From Reyranellaceae bacterium (GTDB lineage: Bacteria > Pseudomonadota > Alphaproteobacteria > Reyranellales > Reyranellaceae), in assembly GCA_022844045.1 (NCBI GenBank), contig JALHMM010000011.1, forward strand, positions 40,129-104,128: a DNA stretch of 64,000 nt, in the 5' to 3' direction. Below, piece after piece: positions 45,768 to 53,736 of the stretch (its first letter is position 1; each line of letters starts with the position of its first letter). A program made the position numbers and the translations under genes. The notes under the pieces are model-generated. The model saw nothing but the letters and a program-made list of their open reading frames with translations. It was not told where the DNA came from and made no database searches.

Positions 45768-46230
45768 CACCCAACCGGCTCTGTCGATCATCGCGCTTTC
45801 AGGGGATTACGAGCGCGTGCACTACGCCTTGGCGATGGCGGCTGCCGCCCGCGCGGTCGGCCGGCCGACCACGCTCTTCTTCACCCAGAAGGCGATCGCC
45901 GCGCTGACCCACGCGAAATCCGGCGAGCCGCTGTGGCACCGCCTGCCGGCCGAAGCGGGTGCCTCCTCGGACGGCCGCGCCGGCTTCGCCGACGCGCTCG
46001 ACGCCGGCATCACGCGCGACAACGCCTACAAGGCGCGCGGCGTGGGCGATTTCGAGACGCTGCTGTCGGCCTGTGTCGAGATGGGCGTGCGCGTCATCGT
46101 CTGCGAGATGGGATTGCGTACGCAGAACATCGACCGCGCCAGCCTGCGCCAGGACGTGCCCCACGAGATCGCCGGCATCGTCACCCTGCTCGAGGCGACG
46201 CCAGCGGGTAGCCAGCTGGTGACGCTCTGA
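45760..46230 (+). CDS. DsrE-family protein
   Basis: A 156-residue cytoplasmic protein with the DsrE fold. Family features are the start ALSIIALSGDYERVHYALAMAAAA, GRPTTLFFTQKAI, and the CVEMGVRVIVCEMGLRTQNI segment, whose Cys is the probable persulfide carrier. GTG 45760 is chosen because GAGG lies eight bases before it; a second GTG at 45736 is less well placed. It overlaps the MoeB-like gene by eight bases, so translation is coupled. Together they suggest a sulfur-relay module for molybdopterin or thiamine; this is inferred. Confidence 0.85.
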   Translation: MADTQPALSIIALSGDYERVHYALAMAAAARAVGRPTTLFFTQKAIAALTHAKSGEPLWHRLPAEAGASSDGRAGFADALDAGITRDNAYKARGVGDFETLLSACVEMGVRVIVCEMGLRTQNIDRASLRQDVPHEIAGIVTLLEATPAGSQLVTL

Positions 46231-46246
46231 GCCGCGAGACGTCCTT

Positions 46247-46361
46247 ACCTTCCCCCGGAGGGGGAAGGTGGCGCGCAGCGACGGATGGGGGATGTCGAAG
46301 ACGGACTCCTCTGTTCGTCTTCAACATCCCCCATCCGCCCTTCGGGCACCTTCCCCCTCCG
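46247..46361. repeat. REP-like element, right arm split by the IS
   Basis: The left arm (46247-46269) is an almost perfect palindrome, ACCTTCCCCCGGAGGGG then GAAGGT. It is followed by GGCGCGCAGCGACGGATGGGG. The right arm begins with CATCCCCCATCCGCCCTTCGG and enters a second palindrome that is cut at 46361 by the insertion sequence; its other half resumes at 47896-47909. The intact sister at 51198-51319 shows the unbroken form. It lies 17 bases after the DsrE gene. Confidence 0.85.
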
Positions 46362-47895
46362 AGCATGTGAATGTTTGGCTTGTGCGCAAGCGCCATCGGT
46401 GATTCCAAGGTGGCAGATGGTGCGGAGGCGTCGATGGCCGAGCAGGAACTGTTCAGCGGGCTTGCGGAGATGACGGCACCGGAAGTGAAGCGCGGCGGCA
46501 GGCCGCGGATGCGCGAGCCGGAGCGCCGGCAGGTGGAACTGCGGGCGGTGGACCTCGACAGCCTTCTGGCGGCGGACCACCCGGCGCGGGTGATCTGGGC
46601 CTATGTCGAGCGCCTTGACCTGAGCGTGCTGGAGGACGCGATCGGCGCGCGCGAGCACACGCCGGGGCACCCGCCGGCCAGCCCGCATCTGCTGACGGCG
46701 CTGTGGCTTTACGCGACGAGCCAGGGCGTGGGCAGCGCGCGAGCGCTGGCGCGGCTGTGCGAGAGCGAGGACGCCTATCGCTGGCTGTGCGGCGGGGTGA
46801 GCCTGAACCACCACGGCCTGGCCGACTTCCGCACCGCGCACGGCGGACTGCTCGACCGGCTGCTGAGCGAGAACGTCGCGGCGCTGTCGGCCAGCGGCGT
46901 GATCGATCTCGACGAGGTGATGCAGGACGGGGTGCGCATCCGCGCTAGCGCCGGCGCCGACTCGTTTCGCCGGCGCAAGACGCTGCGGCAGGAACTCGAG
47001 AAGGCGCAGCAGCTTGTGGCGCAGCTGAAGAGCGAGCTCGACGAGGATCGCTCGGCCAGCGACCGGCGCATCAAGGCGGCGCAGCAGCGCGCCGCGCGCG
47101 AGCGCGAAGCGCGCGTCGCGGCCGCCCTCGACAAGATGGCCGAACTCGAGGCCGAGCGGCAGCGGCGCGCCAAGACCCACGCCAAGCAGGTCGAGAAGCA
47201 GAAGGAGCCGCGCGCCTCGACCAGCGATGCCCAGGTGCGCGTCATGAAGATGGCCGATGGCGGCTTCCGGCCGGCCTACAACTGCCAGCTTGGCACCGTC
47301 GCCAAGGGCCAGATCGTGGTCGACCTCGACGTCGACACCAGCGGCTCCGACCGCGGCCTGCTGCGCCCCATGCTGGACAACCTGCACCAGCGTTACGACC
47401 ATTGGCCGCGCCGCTATCTGGCCGACGGCGGCTTCCTCAAGAACGAGGACACCGAATGGGCCGCCGGGCACGGCGTCCTCGTCTACGCTCCTGCCACCGA
47501 GAACAAGCACAAGACCGATCCCTATGCGCCGCGGCCCGACGACGGGCCGGGCGTCGCCGCCTGGCGCCAGCGCATGGACAGCGAGCACGGCAAAGAACTC
47601 TACAAGCGCCGTGCCACGCATGAATGCATCAACGCCCGCGCACGCCAATGGGGGCTGCGACAGTTCCTCGTCCGCGGCGTCGAGAAGGTCAGAACCGTCC
47701 TGCTCTGGTTCGCCCTCGCCAACAACATCCTCGCCGCTCACCGCCTCAAGGCCGTCACACCATGAACCACAAGCGCTGAACCTCCGCCGGCCCCACGCCG
47801 CCGGCACTCCAACACGGCGCCCGCTCGCCTTCGCCCCCGATGGCGCCGCCGTGACCATGCCAGCGCTCGACAAGCGCCGCATACTTTCACAAGCT
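46362..47895 (+). mobile_element. IS1182-type insertion sequence
   Basis: The 1534-base element carries one transposase gene. Its ends are imperfect inverted repeats: AGCATGTGAATGT on the left and AGCTTGTGAAAGT as the reverse complement of the right end (11 of 13 match). The flanking CTCCG occurs at 46357-46361 and again at 47896-47900, a five-base target duplication; if the repeats are taken to begin one base further out (GAGC/GCTC), the duplication reads TCC. The insertion is inside the loop of a REP palindrome. Its GC content is like the genome. It looks recent because the ends and reading frame are intact. Confidence 0.88.
46434..47765 (+). CDS. IS1182-family transposase
   Basis: A 443-residue DDE transposase. 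An N-terminal DUF772-type helical domain (LLAADHPARVIWAYVERLDLS, HLLTALWLYATSQGVGSARAL) is followed by the first catalytic Asp in EVMQDGVRIRASAG. A Lys/Arg/Glu-rich coiled coil (about residues 180-260) precedes the second Asp in YLADGGFLKN. The third acidic residue is expected near RRATHECINARARQWG, ahead of RQFLVRGVEKVRTVLLWFALANNI. ATG 46434 after GGAGG is preferred over ATG 46371, which lies nine bases inside the element end. The frame is complete. Confidence 0.9.
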   Translation: MAEQELFSGLAEMTAPEVKRGGRPRMREPERRQVELRAVDLDSLLAADHPARVIWAYVERLDLSVLEDAIGAREHTPGHPPASPHLLTALWLYATSQGVGSARALARLCESEDAYRWLCGGVSLNHHGLADFRTAHGGLLDRLLSENVAALSASGVIDLDEVMQDGVRIRASAGADSFRRRKTLRQELEKAQQLVAQLKSELDEDRSASDRRIKAAQQRAAREREARVAAALDKMAELEAERQRRAKTHAKQVEKQKEPRASTSDAQVRVMKMADGGFRPAYNCQLGTVAKGQIVVDLDVDTSGSDRGLLRPMLDNLHQRYDHWPRRYLADGGFLKNEDTEWAAGHGVLVYAPATENKHKTDPYAPRPDDGPGVAAWRQRMDSEHGKELYKRRATHECINARARQWGLRQFLVRGVEKVRTVLLWFALANNILAAHRLKAVTP

Positions 47896-47921
47896 CTCCG
47901 GGGGAAGGTGGTGCTCCCGCG

Positions 47922-48590
47922 TTACGCGCTCGCCGCGACGCCCGTGCCGATCGGGCAGGACACGCCGGTGCCGCCCAGCCCGCAATAGCCGTTGGGCACT
48001 TTCGCCAGATACTGCTGGTGATAGTCCTCGGCGTAATAGAACTCGGACGCATCGAGGATCTCGGTTGTGATCGGGCCGAAGCCACGCTGGCCCAGCGCCG
48101 CCTGGAACAGCGTCTTCGACGCCTCGGCCGCCGCGCGCTGCGCCGGCGTCTCGACATAGATGCCGGAGCGGTACTGCGTGCCGATATCGTTGCCCTGGCG
48201 CATGCCCTGGGTCGGATCGTGGTTCTCCCAGAACACCTTGAGCAGCGCCTCGAAGCTGGTCTTCTTTGGATCCCACCAGACCTTCACGACCTCGTTGTGG
48301 CCGGTCTGGCCGGAGCAGACCTCCTCGTAGGTCGGATGCGGCGTGTAGCCGGCGGCGTAGCCCACGGCGGTGCTGTAGACATTGGCCGCCTGCCAGAACT
48401 TGCGTTCGGCGCCCCAGAAGCAGCCCATGCCGAACTGCGCCGATTCGAGCCCGGCGGGGAAGGGCGGCCGGATGCGGTTGCCATTGACGAAATGGATGTC
48501 AGGAATCTCGAAGACATAGCCCGCACGGCCGCGTAACGCCTGGTCGGGCGCCGGCATCCTGGCCTTCTTCGACAGCATCGACAGAAACAT
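47922..48590 (-). CDS. msrA: peptide methionine sulfoxide reductase A
   Basis: Reduces methionine-(S)-sulfoxide in proteins. The 222-residue product has the catalytic [13 protein letters not shown] near residue 55, [24 protein letters not shown] with the recycling region, and [23 protein letters not shown]. The C-terminal resolving Cys lie in [14 protein letters not shown]. An N-terminal extension (residues 1-40) with hydrophobic patches precedes the core and is commonly seen in alphaproteobacterial forms. The gene ends 26 bases from the insertion-sequence end, so the IS entered the repeat just beyond its terminus. Confidence 0.96.
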   Translation of the reverse strand: MFLSMLSKKARMPAPDQALRGRAGYVFEIPDIHFVNGNRIRPPFPAGLESAQFGMGCFWGAERKFWQAANVYSTAVGYAAGYTPHPTYEEVCSGQTGHNEVVKVWWDPKKTSFEALLKVFWENHDPTQGMRQGNDIGTQYRSGIYVETPAQRAAAEASKTLFQAALGQRGFGPITTEILDASEFYYAEDYHQQYLAKVPNGYCGLGGTGVSCPIGTGVAASA

Positions 48591-48753
48591 CGGTGATCTC
48601 CCTCGAACCCGCCGGCTCCAAAGTGGGCACGAAGCGGCCCGCCGTCAACGCGGGCGCGCGGGGATGTGACCGGGGCTCAGCATTTGTCGGGCGACGCCGG
48701 AGGTGATTGACTGCCGGGCAAGACGGCGATGACCGTCACTCGGGAGGACTCGC

Positions 48754-49653
48754 ATGGCCCATGGCGCGCCCGAACACCCGCTCGCCACCGAGCAGGCGCC
48801 CGCCTGCGCCCCGCCGCGCGCCGAAATGCGCGCGCCGCCCTGGCCGGTACCCTTCGGCGCCTGCTGCGCGCACGCCCATGTGATCGGCGACGGATACGAG
48901 CATCCGCTGGTCGCGACGCGCGGCTATACGCCGCCACCGGCCACCGAAAAGCAGTACCTGCATATGCTCGACGGGCTGGGCCTGACGCATGGCGTGCTGG
49001 TGCAGATCAGCGTGCATGGCACCGACAACAGCCTGATGGTCGAGGTGCTGCGCGATCATCCCAAGCGCCTGCGCGGCATCGCCGTCTGCGCGCCCGACGT
49101 CGCCGATGCCGAGCTGCAGGCGCTGAACGAGGCCGGCGTGCGCGGGCTGCGGTTCAACGTCACGACGGGTGGCGGCATCGGCTTCGAGGCGTTGGAGACG
49201 CTCGCGCGTCGCATCGCGCCGATGGGCTGGCACGTCCAGTTGCTGACCACGCCGGAACGGCTGGTCGAGGTCGCGCCGCGCCTGCCGGCGCTGCCGGTCG
49301 ATGTCGTGATCGACCACATGGCGTATATCAAGCCGCCCGACGGCGCCGCGCATTCCGCCTATCGGGTCATGCTCGACCTGCTGAAGAACGGGCGGACCTG
49401 GGTGAAGATCTCCGGCGCCTATCGCAACAGCCAGCAGAGCCACGAGTGGACCGATGTCGACGACGTGGCGACCGGCCTGATCGCGGCGCGGCCCGACCGG
49501 CTGGTGTGGGGCACCGACTGGCCGCACACCCATCTTGGCAAGGTACCGTTCCGCACCGGCGAGACCTTGGAGATCCTCGGCCGCTGGATGCCCGACGCTA
49601 CCTCGCGCAAGCGCGTGCTGGTCGACAATCCGACGAAGCTCTACGGCTTCTGA
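48754..49653 (+). CDS. amidohydrolase family protein (LigI-like TIM-barrel)
   Basis: A 299-residue metal-dependent hydrolase in the amidohydrolase superfamily. The N-terminal HxH metal pair lies in GACCAHAHVIGD, and the final active-site segment is RLVWGTDWPHTHLGKVPFRTGETLEIL, close to 2-pyrone-4,6-dicarboxylate lactonase and its relatives. The middle has VVIDHMAYIKPPDG. Substrates for this group are lactones or aromatic ring-cleavage products; the exact one is unknown. A GGAGG lies 10 bases before the ATG. The 3' end overlaps the convergent DUF35 gene by 13 bases. Confidence 0.87.
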   Translation: MAHGAPEHPLATEQAPACAPPRAEMRAPPWPVPFGACCAHAHVIGDGYEHPLVATRGYTPPPATEKQYLHMLDGLGLTHGVLVQISVHGTDNSLMVEVLRDHPKRLRGIAVCAPDVADAELQALNEAGVRGLRFNVTTGGGIGFEALETLARRIAPMGWHVQLLTTPERLVEVAPRLPALPVDVVIDHMAYIKPPDGAAHSAYRVMLDLLKNGRTWVKISGAYRNSQQSHEWTDVDDVATGLIAARPDRLVWGTDWPHTHLGKVPFRTGETLEILGRWMPDATSRKRVLVDNPTKLYGF

Positions 49654-50030
49654 TCGGCAACGAAGCGCGGCACGGTGCGGTCGCCGAAAGGCGCGAAGCT
49701 CGCCCGTACACGCGCGCCGATCGTCAGCTCTGGATCGGCATGCGCCATCATGCGGAAACCCTCGTCGAGATCGACCAGCGCGATGCCGTAGGGCGCGTAT
49801 TGGCGCAAGGCATCCGAGGGTGGCCGATGAACCACGGTGATCGAGAAGATCGTGCCGTTGCCCGTGGCCTGGCGCATCTCCAGGCGGTCGCCGTCGCAGA
49901 CATCGCAGCGCGCCTTGGGCGGGAACTGCGGCGCGCCGCAGTGATCGGCGCAGCAGCGCGAGAAGGTGATGCGGCCCTCCTGGGCTTGCTGCCAGAAGGC
50001 CTGGGCGTGGGGATTGGCGCTGAAGCTCAT
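49641..50030 (-). CDS. DUF35 zinc-ribbon/OB-fold acyl-CoA accessory protein
   Basis: A 129-residue protein with a rubredoxin-like zinc site (Cys in CCADHCGAPQFPPKARCDVCDGD, in pieces) followed by an OB-fold (NGTIFSITVVHRPPSDALR, PYGIALVDLDEGFRMMAHA). DUF35 proteins form complexes with thiolase-like partners and shape the acyl-CoA pocket. The ATG begins two bases after the thiolase-like gene stop on the same strand, so the two are translated together. Its final residues overlap the amidohydrolase gene end. Confidence 0.88.
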   Translation of the reverse strand: MSFSANPHAQAFWQQAQEGRITFSRCCADHCGAPQFPPKARCDVCDGDRLEMRQATGNGTIFSITVVHRPPSDALRQYAPYGIALVDLDEGFRMMAHADPELTIGARVRASFAPFGDRTVPRFVADQKP

Positions 50031-50032
50031 GC

Positions 50033-51166
50033 TCACACCCGTTCCAGGATCATCGCGACATGCGAGGACATCACGCCGCCGTCGCCGTGCACATAGGCCG
50101 TGGCGGGCGAGCCGGCCTGCCGGTCGCCGGCGCGGCCGCTGAGCTGGCGTTGCGCCTCGACCAGATGCGCCATGCCGCCACCGACGCCGCAATGGCCGAA
50201 GGACAGCAGGCCGCCGTGCAGGTTTAGCGGCAGGTCGCCGCCGATCTCGAAGCGCCCGGCGCGCGCCGCTTCGCCCGACTTGCCACGGGCGATGAAGCCG
50301 ATCTCCTCCAGCAGCATGGCCAGCGTGATGGTGAAGGAATCGTAGACCACGAGGTGCTGGATATCCTTCAGGCCCATGCGCGCCTCGGCGAAGGCCGCGT
50401 CGGCGGCACGCTTGGCACCCATGTCGGCCCAGTCGCGCGCCATCGAGATGTGCTGGTGCAGATGGGCCTGGCCCGCGCCGCGCACCTTCACCCGCGCCGA
50501 GCTCGTGGGATCGCGGGTGATCACCATGGCGACGCCGCCATCGGAGATCGGACAGCAATCGAGCAGGCGCAGCGGCAGCGCGATCGGTTTGGACGCCATC
50601 GCTTGCTCGAGGGTGAAGGGCTCGCGCAGATGCGCCTCGGGATGGCGCGCGGCGTGGCGGCGCATGACCACGGCGAGCGACGCGAGATCCTCCTGCGTCA
50701 GGCCGAACTGGTGCATGTAGCGCGCCGCCAGCAGGCCGTAATAGGCGGGGATGGTGGCGCCGTAGGGCACCTCGTAGTCGGGGTGGCCGGCTTGGGCCAG
50801 GATCTGGATCGACTGGTCGCGCGTCTGGCCTGTGGCGCGGTTCTCGGCGCCGACGATCAGCACCGCCTTGCAGCGGCCGGAATCGACCAGGATCGAGGCC
50901 AGCATCGCCATCGCCACGCCGGTGGCGCCGCCGGCCTGCATGGCGTGCGCGTAAGCCGGCTTCAGCCCCATGTGCTCGGCGAACACCGTCGCCAGCATGA
51001 TGTGCGGCATGGTGGTGGCGTAGCCGCACAGCACGCCGTCGATGTCGCGTCGCGCCAGCCCGGCATCCTCCATCGCCAGACGCGCGGCGTCGGCCATCAG
51101 GCCCGGCGCGGTGCTGCCGGGAAGCTGGCCAAAGCGCGTGGTGCCGACACCGGCGATATAAGCCAT
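50033..51166 (-). CDS. thiolase-like protein lacking the nucleophilic Cys
   Basis: A 377-residue member of the thiolase/SCP-x superfamily. The region where thiolases carry the nucleophile in ACASG reads AMQAGGATGVAMAM, with Gly in place of Cys. Other landmarks persist: ILVDSGRCKAVLIVGAEN, LRLLDCCPISDGGVAMVI, YDSFTITLAMLLEEIGF and GGLLSFGHCGVGGGMAHLVEA. Such Cys-less members include Ltp2, a retro-aldolase that acts with a DUF35 partner in steroid side-chain cleavage. The DUF35 gene immediately downstream supports the same kind of heterocomplex. True substrate unknown. Confidence 0.88.
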   Translation of the reverse strand: MAYIAGVGTTRFGQLPGSTAPGLMADAARLAMEDAGLARRDIDGVLCGYATTMPHIMLATVFAEHMGLKPAYAHAMQAGGATGVAMAMLASILVDSGRCKAVLIVGAENRATGQTRDQSIQILAQAGHPDYEVPYGATIPAYYGLLAARYMHQFGLTQEDLASLAVVMRRHAARHPEAHLREPFTLEQAMASKPIALPLRLLDCCPISDGGVAMVITRDPTSSARVKVRGAGQAHLHQHISMARDWADMGAKRAADAAFAEARMGLKDIQHLVVYDSFTITLAMLLEEIGFIARGKSGEAARAGRFEIGGDLPLNLHGGLLSFGHCGVGGGMAHLVEAQRQLSGRAGDRQAGSPATAYVHGDGGVMSSHVAMILERV

Positions 51167-51197
51167 CCGCTCCTCCCTTGGGCCGGCGACCGTACCG

Positions 51198-51319
51198 ACC
51201 TTCCCCCGGAGGGGGAAGGTGGCGCGCAGCGACGGAAGGGGGATGTTTCAACGCGTCAGGTGTCCGTCTTCGACATCCCCCATCCGCCCTTCGGGCACCT
51301 TCCCCCTCCGGGGGAAGGT
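51198..51319. repeat. REP-like element, intact copy
   Basis: Two palindromic arms, 51198-51220 and 51297-51319, lie about 77 bases apart in inverted orientation. The outer parts match the element at 46247 over about 45 bases on each side (GGCGCGCAGCGACGGA on the left, CATCCGCCCTTCGGGCACC on the right). The centre (51245-51275) differs between copies. The element fills most of the gap between the thiolase gene and the PlsB-like gene and could affect either transcript. Confidence 0.85.
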
Positions 51320-51354
51320 AGCTACGGTTGGCGAAAGGGGAGGGTGAAGCGGGG

Positions 51355-52794
51355 ATGACCGAGCCGGTAACGGTACCGATCTGGCTGTTCGCGGCGCTCG
51401 CCGTCTTCGCGGCGTGGTCGCTGCTCGATCGCCTGCTGATCCCGTCGGGCCGCTGGTTCCTGCGCCGCCGCGTCAATCGGCTGATCGACAGCGTCAATCG
51501 CCGGCTGCGCATCGAGATCAAGCCCTTCCAGCTCACCCGTCGCCAGGTGCTGGTCGATCGCCTGGTCTATGATCCGCAGGTCGTCGCCGCCGCCAACGAG
51601 AAGGCCAAGGCCGAGAACATCCCGCGCGAGGTGGCGATGACCGAAGCGCATCGCTACGCCAGCGAGATCGTGCCGGCCTTCAACGCCTACATCTATTTCC
51701 GCGTCGGCTATGCGTTGGCCCGCGCGCTGGCCCGTGCGCTTTATCGGGTGCGCCTGGGCTATGTCGACGACCTGGCACACGCGCAGGTGCCGAGCGACGC
51801 CACCATCGTCTTCGTCATGAACCACCGCAGCAACATGGACTATGTGCTGGTGGCCTTCCTCGCCGCCGAGCGCACGGCGCTCAGCTACGCGGTCGGCGAG
51901 TGGGCGCGCATCTGGCCATTGCAGCAGCTGATCCGCTCGATGGGCGCCTATTTCGTGCGCCGCAACTCCAACAACCCGCTCTATCGCCGCGTGCTCGAGC
52001 GCTATGTGCACATGGCGACCGAAGCCGGGGTGGCGCAGGCGATGTATCCCGAGGGTGGGCTGACCAAGGACGGCAAGCTGCGGCCGCCGCGCCTGGGCCT
52101 CGTCGACTACGCGCTGAAGTCGTTCGACCCGCAGGGCGCGCGCGATATCGTCTTTGTCCCGGTGGGCATCAACTACGACCGCGTGCTGGAGGATCGCACG
52201 CAGCTGCGCGCCGGCGACGCCGAGGCGCCGCGGCGAGGCGCCGGCTTCGCGTTCAAGACGACCGCGCGCTTCGTCGCGCGCAACATCGGCCAGATGTTGC
52301 GCGGGCGCTGGTACAGCTTCGGCTATGCCTGCGTGAATTTCGGCACGCCGATCTCGGCGCGCGAGTGGCTGGCGCGCACCGCCGACCGTTTCGGCGGCGA
52401 TCTGCGCAAGCTCGACAAGGACCGGCGCTTCGAGGCCGTAGGCGCGCTGGCGGCCGACATCATGGACGGCATCGGCAAGGTCGTGCCGGTGCTGTCGGTG
52501 TCGCTGGTGTCCACCGTGCTGCTCGAGGCGGAGGAACCGATCGATGAGCTGGAACTGAAGGGCCGCTGCGCCGTTCTGATGGACGACCTGGGCGCCGCCG
52601 GCGCCAAGATCTACCTGCCGCGCGGCGATCGCGACTACGCCATCCATGTCGGCCTGCGCATGCTGACCCTGCGCCGGCTGGCCGCCGTCAGCGAGGACGG
52701 GCTCTACACCGCGGTCGAGGCGGAGCGTCAATTGCTGACCTACTACGCCAACGCCATCGCCCATCTGCCGCGCATCGATTCGAAGGCCGCGTGA
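51355..52794 (+). CDS. glycerol-3-phosphate acyltransferase (PlsB-like)
   Basis: A 479-residue membrane-associated acyltransferase, first enzyme of phospholipid synthesis. An N-terminal membrane helix (IWLFAALAVFAAWSLLDRLL) precedes the catalytic motif I FVMNHRSNMDYVLVAFLAAE (HxxxxD). Motif III follows as MYPEGGLTKDGKLRPPRLGLVDY, and VFVPVGINYDRVLED marks motif IV. It is shorter than the 800-residue enterobacterial PlsB but like the alphaproteobacterial forms. ATG 51355 is used; the earlier in-frame TTG is within the repeat boundary. The YihY gene follows by 12 bases. Confidence 0.88.
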   Translation: MTEPVTVPIWLFAALAVFAAWSLLDRLLIPSGRWFLRRRVNRLIDSVNRRLRIEIKPFQLTRRQVLVDRLVYDPQVVAAANEKAKAENIPREVAMTEAHRYASEIVPAFNAYIYFRVGYALARALARALYRVRLGYVDDLAHAQVPSDATIVFVMNHRSNMDYVLVAFLAAERTALSYAVGEWARIWPLQQLIRSMGAYFVRRNSNNPLYRRVLERYVHMATEAGVAQAMYPEGGLTKDGKLRPPRLGLVDYALKSFDPQGARDIVFVPVGINYDRVLEDRTQLRAGDAEAPRRGAGFAFKTTARFVARNIGQMLRGRWYSFGYACVNFGTPISAREWLARTADRFGGDLRKLDKDRRFEAVGALAADIMDGIGKVVPVLSVSLVSTVLLEAEEPIDELELKGRCAVLMDDLGAAGAKIYLPRGDRDYAIHVGLRMLTLRRLAAVSEDGLYTAVEAERQLLTYYANAIAHLPRIDSKAA

Positions 52795-52806
52795 TAGGCT
52801 GCCCGC

Positions 52807-53733
52807 ATGCTGTGGCGGCGCATCAGGGATCTGTCCCGCGCGATCTACAAGGGAGGCGTCGAAAACGGCCTGCCCAAGCTGTTGCTCGACATCTTCCTCG
52901 CCACCTATCGCGGCTTCGTCGACAACCGGTTGACCTCGATGGCGGCGGCGATCGCCTTCTACACGATCTTCTCGCTGGGCCCGGTGCTGATCTTCAGCGT
53001 CGCCATCGCCGAGCCCGTGGTCGGCCGGCTGATGGCGCAGCAGCACATTCTCGACGCCATCGCCACCGTGGTCGGCCCCGAGAATCTCGACATCCTGCGC
53101 CGCTTCGCCGACACCGGCCTGTTCAGCGGCCGCGGCTGGGTGGCGGCGGTCGGCCTGGCGCTGCTGCTCTATTCCGGCTCGTCGGTCTTCGTCGAGCTCG
53201 ACAGCGCGCTCGATCACATCTGGAAGCCGGCTGGTGGCTGGCGGCGCAACGTGGTGCTGGCGGAGGTGCGCACGCGCCTGCTGGCGCTGGTGATGATGAC
53301 AGCCATCGGCGTGCTGTTCCTGGTGGTGCTGCTGGCCGGCCTGGTGCTCAGCGCCTACACCGACGCGCTGAAAACCTTCCCGGTGCTGGGCGATTGGATC
53401 GGCCCGGCGGTCTCCAGCGTCCTGCAGTTCGCCGCCGTGGCGCTGTTCTTCACCGTCATCTACAAGGCGCTGCCCGACGTCGTGGTGCCCTGGTCCTACG
53501 CGCTCTACGGCGGGGTGATCGTCGCCGTCCTGTTCACGGCGGGTAACGCGGCGATCGTCTACTATTTCAGCGTCACCCACCTAGCGAGCGCCTTCGGCGC
53601 CGCCGGCGGCGTCGCCGCCGTGATGGTGTGGATCTACTACACCGCGATCATCGTCCTGCTCGGCGCCCAGGTCAGCCGCGCCACGCGCGACGTGCTGGAG
53701 TCGCGAACCTCGCTGCCGGGGACCGAGGAATAA
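52807..53733 (+). CDS. YihY/BrkB-family membrane protein
   Basis: A 308-residue inner-membrane protein of the YihY family, with about six helices. The family start LTSMAAAIAFYTIFSLGPVLIF is clear, followed by LLYSGSSVFVELDSALDHIWK and IVYYFSVTHLASAFGAAGGVAAVMVWIYYTAIIVLLGAQV in pieces. The old RNase BN name for these proteins is not supported. The molecular role is unknown. The gene is 12 bases after the PlsB-like gene, so the two likely form an operon. Confidence 0.9.
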   Translation: MLWRRIRDLSRAIYKGGVENGLPKLLLDIFLATYRGFVDNRLTSMAAAIAFYTIFSLGPVLIFSVAIAEPVVGRLMAQQHILDAIATVVGPENLDILRRFADTGLFSGRGWVAAVGLALLLYSGSSVFVELDSALDHIWKPAGGWRRNVVLAEVRTRLLALVMMTAIGVLFLVVLLAGLVLSAYTDALKTFPVLGDWIGPAVSSVLQFAAVALFFTVIYKALPDVVVPWSYALYGGVIVAVLFTAGNAAIVYYFSVTHLASAFGAAGGVAAVMVWIYYTAIIVLLGAQVSRATRDVLESRTSLPGTEE

Positions 53734-53736
53734 GGC

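Noticed and set aside
46371..46433. Transposase start at ATG 46371
   Set aside because: It begins nine bases inside the element end and lacks a ribosome site, whereas ATG 46434 follows GGAGG.
51322..53580. 752-codon minus-strand frame over the PlsB-like and YihY genes
   Set aside because: Antisense shadow crossing two convincing membrane-protein genes; no family signature.
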